Positions 5,875 through 13,174 of a stretch of 13,174 nt of DNA are shown here, piece by piece (within the stretch, counting starts at the first letter, position 1; every line of letters starts with the position of its first letter). A model generated the notes under the pieces. The model searched no databases, was not told the origin of the DNA, and saw only the letters and a list, made by a program, of their open reading frames with translations. The position numbers were made by a program, and so were the translations under genes. Source of the stretch: Gallionellaceae bacterium (lineage in GTDB: Bacteria > Pseudomonadota > Gammaproteobacteria > Burkholderiales > Gallionellaceae); the NCBI GenBank assembly GCA_003151655.1, contig PLYB01000193.1, positions 8,559 through 21,732 of the forward strand, written 5' to 3'.

Positions 5875-6816
5875 ATGCTGCGTAAATATTTAACTTTTCT
5901 AATCTTGGCATCGTTCGTTTTGGGTTCAATCGCTGCGTGTCAGGGACCTACAACTGTGGCCTCCGATTCCAATGCGGCATCTGAGCAAAATGAGCGCGCC
6001 TATAAGAAGGGGAAGAAGGCGCTTGATGAAAAAAAATTCGACGAGGCCAAGGAGTTGCTATTTCCCGCTGCTGAAAATGGCAATGCCAATGCACAATATG
6101 AATTAGGCAATATGTTCTTCAATGGCGTAGGTGTGCAAACTGACCACTTAATGGCGGCCAAATGGTTTCAGAAAGCCGCACTTCAGGGGCGAGCTGGCGC
6201 GCAGGCTCAATTGGGTTCGATGTACTTAATTGGTCTGGGAGTTTCAATTGACCATGCCAAGGCAGCGGGGTGGTATCAGAAAGCCGCGCTTCAAGGAGAT
6301 ACTAGCGCGCAAACTATTCTGGGAAATATGTACTTAAATGGTCAATGGATTCCAAAAGACTCGGCTAAGGCGGTGGCGTGGTATCAGAAAGCTGCCGAGC
6401 TTGGCGATGCTAACGCGCAGACTATCGTGGGGAATCTGTACTTAACAGGACAAGGCCTTGCACAGAATTTGGCCAAAGCTGAAGAGTGGTTGCAAAAGTC
6501 TGCGGCGCAAGGCAATGCGAGCGCCATGACTAAATTGGGCTACATGAATTTTATCGGCCTGGGAGTGCCTAAAGATTTGGCCAAAGCGGCGAAGTGGTAT
6601 CAGAAAGCGGCATCGCGTGGAAATGCGGAGGCACAAACCAGTTTGGGAAATATGCTCTCAACCGGACAAGGAATGCCGAAAGACTTGGTCAGTGCTGCGC
6701 AGTGGTATCAAAAAGCCGCAATGCAAGGAAATGTGGAGGCACAAACAAATTTAATATCTGCCAAAGCAGAAATTGCCGATGCAAAGAAAATGAAGGCTCC
6801 AGACCCTAGTCAATAA
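5875..6816 (+). CDS. Sel1-like repeat lipoprotein
   Basis: The preferred ATG at 5875 gives 313 residues beginning with a lipoprotein signal: MLRKYLTFLILASF, then a hydrophobic run to a lipobox ending IAAC at C22. An in-frame ATG at 5836 would put 13 extra residues before the signal and is less likely. After a short linker comes a TPR-like pair (YKKGKKALDEKKFDEAKELL), then six 36-residue Sel1-like repeats with the pattern AQxxLGxMYxxGxGxxxDxxKAAxWYQKAAxQG, and a degenerate seventh. Such solenoids scaffold protein-protein contacts. The signal predicts a membrane-anchored protein in the periplasm or on the outer membrane. No partner gene is adjacent: it follows tRNA-Pro and converges on the small Rossmann gene. 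The function is unknown beyond this architecture. Confidence 0.85.
   Translation: MLRKYLTFLILASFVLGSIAACQGPTTVASDSNAASEQNERAYKKGKKALDEKKFDEAKELLFPAAENGNANAQYELGNMFFNGVGVQTDHLMAAKWFQKAALQGRAGAQAQLGSMYLIGLGVSIDHAKAAGWYQKAALQGDTSAQTILGNMYLNGQWIPKDSAKAVAWYQKAAELGDANAQTIVGNLYLTGQGLAQNLAKAEEWLQKSAAQGNASAMTKLGYMNFIGLGVPKDLAKAAKWYQKAASRGNAEAQTSLGNMLSTGQGMPKDLVSAAQWYQKAAMQGNVEAQTNLISAKAEIADAKKMKAPDPSQ
6085..6780 (+). repeat. Tandem 108-bp coding repeats (Sel1-like units)
   Basis: Six consecutive 108-bp units (from 6085, 6193, 6301, 6409, 6517 and 6625) and one degenerate unit from 6733 encode the 36-residue Sel1-like solenoid. Conserved blocks such as TGGTATCAGAAAGC recur near the same place in several units. 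Confidence 0.85.
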
Positions 6817-6889
6817 GAGTTTATCTTATATCTCTTAGTATGCCCTGACACTTGGTCTGGAAATTGATTCTCCGAAATTTTCTAAACGA

Positions 6890-7267
6890 TCAGTAACCCA
6901 TTTTGGCATGTACGTCGGGCAGGCTTTCACCCTCGGTAATAAGTGCCCAGATAAACGAAGCAATCGTTTCCGTGGCAATGACCGTGTGCCGATTTTCTGA
7001 TGCCATATACTTTTCTCTAAGCTCTTTACGCACTGCCGATAGGCCAGTCAGGTCAAATAATATATCGATGCTTTCGCCTTTGGCGACTATCTGATCGATA
7101 CTAAAATTTTCGATATTGTTCAATTTGGCAAGTGCAGCCCCTGCCGTCTCGCCCTGTTCCGCAACGGCAACGATAGCGATTCCTTTTTTGGCTTGTTTCA
7201 AAAGTTTATGCAGAAATACCGAACCGACCCGACCCAACCCCACAATTGCGATTGATTGTTGTTGCAT
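6890..7267 (-). CDS. Small Rossmann-fold NAD-binding domain protein, function unknown
   Basis: A 125-residue protein that is essentially one dinucleotide-binding fold. It has IAIVGLGRVGSVFLHKLL with G10, G12 and G15, then a second strand ending VAVAEQ where E37 is placed to bind the ribose of NAD rather than NADP. It resembles the N-terminal domain of homoserine or aspartate dehydrogenase-type enzymes but lacks any catalytic domain, and it ends naturally at AKMGY. The start at 7267 has a clear GGGGAG site. It lies 137 bp downstream of the membrane cytochrome gene on the same strand. A shared transcript and a redox-sensing or regulatory role are possible, but that is inference. Confidence 0.7.
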   Translation of the reverse strand: MQQQSIAIVGLGRVGSVFLHKLLKQAKKGIAIVAVAEQGETAGAALAKLNNIENFSIDQIVAKGESIDILFDLTGLSAVRKELREKYMASENRHTVIATETIASFIWALITEGESLPDVHAKMGY

Positions 7268-7404
7268 GTTTTTTCTCCCCGTGTTGTAAAAAAACCAGCT
7301 ACCAGTACAAGCATCAATACAATTTCAAAGTGCGTTTCTTAACAGTTCCGCGCGCCGACGATAATCGAAAATCAAGCCGGAAGCCGGGGCAGTATATCCA
7401 ACAA

Positions 7405-8166
7405 TCAATCTATGTGCTGCGTGGTTTTAAGCGTATGCCGTGGACTGATCCACATTTGGTACAAGGAAGTAAAGATCATGATGGTTGAAGCCGCGCTGTA
7501 TCCAAACCCGCCAATGATTACCAACCAAGCAAAATTTGGATTCATTTTTGTCAGCCACCACGAAGCTACGTCTATGATCAAAAAAGCAAACGGGGCGACG
7601 ATCAAGACCGATTTGGTGACTGTCGAAAATCCAGTTGCATAGGTAAATATCCAGCCGACAAAGAAAAATATAAACGAGACACCAAACAAGTGGATGTGCG
7701 ATACGCGGGTCAGCGTGGCGATGGAAGCGCCTTCATCGCGTTTGGTCATTTGATCCATTACCGCTTTTTCGGTAATATTGGGCAACGTCGCTATGTTGGC
7801 ATGACAAGGGCCGCAATACTGATCAACCAGCGGTTTGATCGTTCCCTGCCACTCCTCGGCGGGCGCACCTGCTTCAGCCCATTTAATGAGTGTCATCTTC
7901 ACTTCGGCAGGGGCGTTATCTTTCATCGAACCGAACAGCTTGGCTTCGAGTTTTGTTCCATCGCGATTGCCGTAATAGCTATACACGATGTCATCCACCG
8001 ATAAGCCGGGCTTGCCATCCGCCATGCCGTGGGTCAGCATGATCTGCGCGCCCGCCATCAGCAATCCCAAGCCAATCGCCAACAAATAGCCGGTGAACAG
8101 CATTCTGGTAGGCAAGGCCAAATCGCCCAGGGTAAATCGTTGAATTTCTTTCATCGTTATTTTCAT
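7405..8166 (-). CDS. Membrane protein with a single haem c motif (CxxCH), unrecognised family
   Basis: A 253-residue protein, or 249 if the second ATG at 8154 is used. Helix 1 spans about residues 22-44 (MLFTGYLLAIGLGLLMAGAQ). A soluble loop of about 110 residues follows, carrying YCGPCHA at 117-123, the haem c attachment motif CxxCH, so this loop should be periplasmic. Three further helices lie near 159-177, 186-205 and 212-234. The motif SHIHLFG (156-162) opens helix 2, and its histidines could be axial ligands for the haem. The polypeptide ends in a short tail containing several histidines and threonines. This looks like a membrane-anchored electron-transfer subunit, but I do not recognise the family. 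Its neighbours are priA upstream and the small Rossmann protein downstream, and no oxidase or reductase gene is adjacent. A perfect -10 box lies just upstream. Confidence 0.75.
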   Translation of the reverse strand: MKITMKEIQRFTLGDLALPTRMLFTGYLLAIGLGLLMAGAQIMLTHGMADGKPGLSVDDIVYSYYGNRDGTKLEAKLFGSMKDNAPAEVKMTLIKWAEAGAPAEEWQGTIKPLVDQYCGPCHANIATLPNITEKAVMDQMTKRDEGASIATLTRVSHIHLFGVSFIFFFVGWIFTYATGFSTVTKSVLIVAPFAFLIIDVASWWLTKMNPNFAWLVIIGGFGYSAASTIMIFTSLYQMWISPRHTLKTTQHID

Positions 8167-8184
8167 TCAAAAATGATCGAGCAC

Positions 8185-8190
8185 ATTATA
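8185..8190 (-). promoter_or_regulatory. -10 box for the membrane cytochrome gene
   Basis: TATAAT reads on the minus strand at 8190-8185, in the 48-bp gap after priA. It lies about 20 bases before the ATG at 8166 and 32 before the ATG at 8154. The short leader favours the second ATG slightly. No good -35 is visible at normal spacing, so an activator may be needed. Confidence 0.45.
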
Positions 8191-8214
8191 CGCTTTGACA
8201 TGCAGGCCGCAGGC

Positions 8215-10395
<2,181 letters not shown>

Positions 10396-10450
10396 GTTAA
10401 TGAATAATTCTCCGGTAATTTCTGTGGAATTTCGCTAACACTCTTGATGG

Positions 10451-10560
10451 ATATAAAGATTTTTTCTTATGCACAAATCCTGTGGATAACTATGTGTATA
10501 ACTCCCTAACAGCAAGGCTAACCGCTAATGATATATACGGTTTTTTCTTTCGCTCAAATT
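10451..10560 (+). repeat. Imperfect direct repeat in the origin-like spacer
   Basis: ATATAAAGATTTTTTCTT (from 10451) and ATATATACGGTTTTTTCTT (from 10531) begin two imperfect repeats about 81 bp apart. The aligned 23 bases at 10458-10480 and 10539-10561 agree at 17 positions. In the first copy the T-run leads into a perfect DnaA box; in the second the equivalent nine bases are degenerate (three mismatches). Confidence 0.55.
10467..10501. promoter_or_regulatory. Cluster of three perfect DnaA boxes
   Basis: Three exact matches to TTATNCACA: TTATGCACA on the plus strand at 10467-10475, TTATCCACA on the minus strand at 10481-10489, and TTATACACA on the minus strand at 10493-10501. The two minus-strand boxes start 12 bp apart. 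The second is the highest-affinity E. coli-type sequence. Confidence 0.75.
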
Positions 10561-10584
10561 TCAGGCAGTATATTATATATTTAT

Positions 10585-10597
10585 AATCAATGCGTTA
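10585..10597 (+). promoter_or_regulatory. Putative IHF binding site
   Basis: AATCAATGCGTTA matches the IHF consensus WATCAANNNNTTR at every defined position. An A/T-rich tract lies directly upstream, which is the favoured context. It lies about 85 bp from the DnaA boxes. Confidence 0.45.
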
Positions 10598-10640
10598 TAA
10601 AAACACTAAAGACCACAGGTATTTAACCTGCGGCCTTTAG
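10595..10640 (-). terminator. Rho-independent terminator of hemE
   Basis: Two 15-base arms (10606-10620 and 10626-10640) flank the loop ATTTA. On the minus-strand RNA the two non-Watson-Crick positions become G-U pairs, so the stem is fully paired, whereas the plus-strand RNA would have two A-C mismatches. A U-rich run (TGTTTTTAT) follows in the minus direction. It lies 46 bp after the hemE stop and separates hemE transcription from the origin-like block and priA. Confidence 0.85.
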
Positions 10641-10685
10641 TTAATTCGATGCCCTGTTCATAACCGCACTGGTTGTCAAGCGATT

Positions 10686-11750
10686 TTAGTGATATTTTTT
10701 ACTTAATTCGTGTACCGCTTGCACCAGTGCTGCGGCGTTGTCCGGATTGGTGAATTGCGAAATACCATGTCCCAAATTGAACACATGACCGCTACCGTAG
10801 CCGTAACTGGTCAATACTTTTTCGACCTCGTTGCGGATGACTTCCGGGGTAGCAAATAGCACGGTCGGATCAATGTTGCCTTGCAGGGCGACCTTATCGC
10901 CAACCTTTTGCCGCGCTACGCCGATGTCCATCGTCCAGTCCAGCCCGACCGCATCACAGCCGATGTCGGCGATGCTCTCGATCCACAGACCGCCACCTTT
11001 GGTAAATACAATGGAAGGAATACGTACACCGTCTTTTTCTTTGATCAGCCCATCGACGATGCGCTGCATGTAGGGCAGCGAAAACTCGTGGTAAGCGGCA
11101 TGCGACAATGCCCCGCCCCAGGAGTCGAAAATCATCACGGCCTGTGCGCCTGCCTCAATCTGCGCGTTGAGGTAGGCGATCACTGACTGCGCGGTGACTT
11201 CCAGAATATGATGCATCAGTTTCGGCTCTTTGTACATCAAGGTCTTTACCTTGGCGTAGTCGTCGCTGCCACCGCCTTCAACCATGTAGCAAGATAATGT
11301 CCACGGGCTGCCGGAGAAGCCGATCAGCGGCACACTGCCGTCCAATGCTTTACGAATTTGCGATACTGCATCGGTCACATATTTCAGATCCTTACCGATG
11401 TCGGGTACGCGCAGTGCCATGATCGCCGCTTCATCGCGCAGCGGGCGCTCGAATTTCGGACCTTCGCCTTCGGCGAAATATAGCCCTAAACCCATTGCAT
11501 CGGGGACTGTAAGAATGTCGGAGAACAGAATCGCGGCATCCAGCGGGAAACGCTCCAGCGGTTGCAGGGTCACTTCCGTCGCCATGTCCGGGCTTTTGCA
11601 CAAATTGAGAAAGCTGCCCGCGCGCTTGCGGGTGGCGCAGTACTCCGGCAGATAGCGGCCTGCCTGGCGCATCATCCACACCGGAGTATATTCAGTCGGC
11701 TGGCGCAACAGCGCGCGCAGAAAAGTGTCGTTCTTTATTTTGAAGTTCAT
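10686..11750 (-). CDS. hemE: Uroporphyrinogen decarboxylase
   Basis: A 354-residue cytoplasmic enzyme that removes four acetate carboxyls from uroporphyrinogen III to give coproporphyrinogen III in haem synthesis. The first signature TPVWMMRQAGRYLPEY lies at residues 22-37 and carries the conserved arginines. The catalytic aspartate is D78 in LFSDILTVPDAMGL. The second signature, GFSGSPWTLSCYMVEG, lies near 143-158, followed by FDSWGGAL and the C-terminal NLGHGI motif. Length and motifs are complete. The start at 11750 has AGGAA upstream. gltD lies upstream on the same strand across an inverted-repeat element, and a strong terminator follows. Confidence 0.96.
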   Translation of the reverse strand: MNFKIKNDTFLRALLRQPTEYTPVWMMRQAGRYLPEYCATRKRAGSFLNLCKSPDMATEVTLQPLERFPLDAAILFSDILTVPDAMGLGLYFAEGEGPKFERPLRDEAAIMALRVPDIGKDLKYVTDAVSQIRKALDGSVPLIGFSGSPWTLSCYMVEGGGSDDYAKVKTLMYKEPKLMHHILEVTAQSVIAYLNAQIEAGAQAVMIFDSWGGALSHAAYHEFSLPYMQRIVDGLIKEKDGVRIPSIVFTKGGGLWIESIADIGCDAVGLDWTMDIGVARQKVGDKVALQGNIDPTVLFATPEVIRNEVEKVLTSYGYGSGHVFNLGHGISQFTNPDNAAALVQAVHELSKKYH

Positions 11751-11768
11751 GGCGATTCCTAGTTATTT

Positions 11769-11906
11769 CACCACAGAGACACAGAGACACAGAGAAAAAC
11801 AAAATCTTCAAAACCCAACCCCACGTACCAGAATATGCCTTTTGCTTTCTTGTACGCTGCTGATTCTTGTCGTTGCCTTTCTCTGTGTCTCTGTGCCTCT
11901 GTGGTG
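11769..11906. mobile_element. MITE/REP-like inverted-repeat element between gltD and hemE
   Basis: Inverted arms of 29 bp (11769-11797 and 11878-11906) match at 28 of 29 positions and flank an 80-bp non-coding core. The left arm begins CACCACAGAGACACAGAG and contains a short ACACAGAG tandem motif. Elements of this sequence type are widespread in unrelated bacterial genomes and often produce spurious proteins containing TTETQRHRE and LCVSVPLW, both encoded here on the plus strand. Transcribed, it would fold into a long hairpin in the gltD-hemE mRNA. It encodes no transposase, and no clear target duplication is visible. Confidence 0.8.
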
Positions 11907-11922
11907 GATTTGTTTTAGTAAA

Positions 11923-13174
11923 TTATCGTGGCAACACCGACGAGCCCATCAAAAACTCATCCACCGCCCGCGCTGCTTGTCGCCCTTCGCGGATCGCCCA
12001 CACTACCAGTGATTGGCCGCGACGCATATCACCAGCCGCGAACACTTTTTTCACGCTGGTCTGATAGCAGCCTTCGCCATCAGTGCTTGCCTTCACATTA
12101 CCGCGCGCATCTTTCTCCACGCCGAACGCATCCAGTACTTGTTGCAGCGGGTTGGTGAAGCCCATGGCGAGAAATACCAGGTCAGCCTTGAGTTCAAATT
12201 CGCTACCGGCAACCTCGACCATCTTGCCGTCCTTGAATTCGATACGCACGGCTTTGATTGCCTTGAGCACACCGTTTTCGCCAACAAACTCTTTGGTGGC
12301 TATAGCCCAGTCGCGGCTGCAGCCTTCTTCGTGCGAACTGGAGGTGCGCAGTTTGAGCGGCCAGTAAGGCCAAGTCAGCGCTTTGTTTTCTTCATCCGGC
12401 GCGCGCGGCATCACTTCGATCTGCGTTATCGACGCTGCACCGTGACGGTTGGACGTGCCGACACAATCGGAACCGGTATCGCCACCGCCGATAACGACGA
12501 CATGCTTGCCGGAGGCATTGATCGGATTCTTTGCTTCGCCCGCCACTTCTTTGTTCTGCGGGATGAGGAACTCCAGCGCGTAATGCACACCTTTCAGTTC
12601 ACGTCCCGGCACGGGCAAATCGCGCGGCTGCTCCGAGCCACCGGCCAGAATCATGGCATCAAATTTCTTTTGCAGTTCTTTCGGATTGAGGATCTGCTTG
12701 GCATCGTTAGTTATACCTTTGCCCGGCGCATCCTTGCCCACGAAAGTGTTGGTGCGAAACTCGACACCTTCAGCCGCCAGTTGTGCCATGCGCCAATCGA
12801 TCAGACGTTTGTCCAATTTGAAGTCGGGGATACCGTAGCGCAACAGACCGCCGATGCGGCTGTTCTTTTCAAACACGGTCACGTGGTGACCCACGCGCGC
12901 TAACTGTTGCGCTGCCGCCAGACCAGCGGGGCCGGAACCGATTACCGCAACTTTTTTGCCGGTCTTTTTCTTGGCCGGTTGCGGAACGACCCAACCATTT
13001 TCGCCGCCCTTGTCGATAATGGCGTGTTCGATAGATTTGATACCCACCGCTTCGTTATTGATGTTGAGTGTGCATGCTGCTTCGCACGGGGCGGGACAGA
13101 TACGCCCGGTAACTTCCGGGAAATTGTTAGTGGAGTGCAGCACATCCAGCGCCTGTTTCCAGTTGCCGCGATAC
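11923..13174 (-). CDS. gltD: Glutamate synthase (NADPH) small subunit, N-terminus outside window
   Basis: 416 residues are visible, running through the right edge. About 70 N-terminal residues are missing compared with the roughly 470-490-residue family. GltD transfers electrons from NADPH through FAD and Fe-S clusters to the large subunit GltB, which makes glutamate from glutamine and 2-oxoglutarate. Iron-sulfur cysteines appear in GRICPAPCEAAC near the visible start. The FAD-binding motif is VAVIGSGPAGLAAAQQL, followed by GGLLRYGIPDFKLDK. The NADPH-binding motif is VVVIGGGDTGSDCVG. The C-terminal FAD contact is VFAAGDMRRGQSLVVWAI. The stop is TAA at 11923. gltB is expected upstream, to the right of the window. 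The frame continues without interruption to the edge, so the GTG at 13143 is an internal valine, not a start. Confidence 0.95.
   Translation of the reverse strand, partial: YRGNWKQALDVLHSTNNFPEVTGRICPAPCEAACTLNINNEAVGIKSIEHAIIDKGGENGWVVPQPAKKKTGKKVAVIGSGPAGLAAAQQLARVGHHVTVFEKNSRIGGLLRYGIPDFKLDKRLIDWRMAQLAAEGVEFRTNTFVGKDAPGKGITNDAKQILNPKELQKKFDAMILAGGSEQPRDLPVPGRELKGVHYALEFLIPQNKEVAGEAKNPINASGKHVVVIGGGDTGSDCVGTSNRHGAASITQIEVMPRAPDEENKALTWPYWPLKLRTSSSHEEGCSRDWAIATKEFVGENGVLKAIKAVRIEFKDGKMVEVAGSEFELKADLVFLAMGFTNPLQQVLDAFGVEKDARGNVKASTDGEGCYQTSVKKVFAAGDMRRGQSLVVWAIREGRQAARAVDEFLMGSSVLPR

Larger units (their letters stand above)
10396..10605. other. Candidate replication origin or DnaA-controlled region (priA-hemE spacer)
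   Basis: This AT-rich intergenic block holds three perfect DnaA boxes (10467-10501), a degenerate fourth site near 10422-10430 (two mismatches), a T/A-rich stretch suited to unwinding (10530-10603, with an almost pure A/T core at 10569-10587), an exact match to the IHF consensus (10585-10597) and imperfect direct repeats. The arrangement of clustered boxes beside an AT-rich segment with an IHF site is typical of oriC. A possible minus-strand promoter for priA (TTATAA at 10600-10595, TATAAT at 10577-10572, 17-bp spacing) overlaps the AT-rich part, so DnaA regulation of priA is the main alternative. Confidence 0.5.

Noticed and set aside
6799..6860. Nested inverted repeat (CCAGACC/GGTCTGG, inner TAAGAG/CTCTTA) after the Sel1 gene as a terminator
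   Set aside because: The stems are short with large loops and no T-run follows on either strand, so the support is too weak.
11725..12012. 95-codon frame across the inverted-repeat element
   Set aside because: Its TTETQRHRE and LCVSVPLW stretches are simply the translated arms of the repeat element, a well-known type of spurious protein.
12013..12903. Long plus-strand reading frame (296 codons) opposite gltD
   Set aside because: It is antisense to a gene with full GltD motifs and arises from codon bias. It has no recognisable domain or ribosome site.

Overview
This 13.2-kb window looks like part of a betaproteobacterial chromosome. The gene complement (gltD, hemE, priA, ispB, a Pro tRNA) and protein flavour suggest Nitrosomonadales, perhaps near Gallionella or Sideroxydans. 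That placement is inference from recognised families, not a database result. The left quarter is an accessory, defence-like cluster and the rest is mostly housekeeping.

Region 1 (1-3211, all minus strand): read in transcription order from the right, a small MNT-type nucleotidyltransferase overlaps a truncated DUF1016/YhcG protein. Two ORF6N-domain genes follow; the first is cut by a nonsense codon and the second is intact. Last comes an N-6 adenine DNA methyltransferase with an N-terminal PD-(D/E)xK-like nuclease motif, running off the left edge. Both ORF6N genes carry two adjacent 27-bp palindromes in frame, and a third diverged copy lies in non-coding DNA at 1476-1529.

Region 2 (3212-6816, plus strand): an MHS-family transporter, GTG-started ispB (octaprenyl diphosphate synthase), tRNA-Pro(CGG), and a Sel1-repeat lipoprotein.

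Region 3 (6890-8166, minus strand): a small Rossmann-fold protein lies downstream of an unrecognised four-helix membrane protein carrying one CxxCH haem c motif. The cytochrome gene has a perfect TATAAT 20 bp upstream.

Region 4 (8215-13174, minus strand): gltD (5' end outside the window), hemE and priA. A 138-bp inverted-repeat element lies between gltD and hemE. The hemE-priA gap holds the hemE terminator and then an AT-rich block with three perfect DnaA boxes within 35 bp, an exact IHF-consensus match and imperfect direct repeats. It looks like a replication origin or a DnaA control site. The hemE-adjacent position recalls the Caulobacter origin.

The two most interesting signals are the oriC-like priA-hemE spacer and the in-frame palindromic units in the ORF6N genes, whose base changes between paralogues are compensated on both arms.
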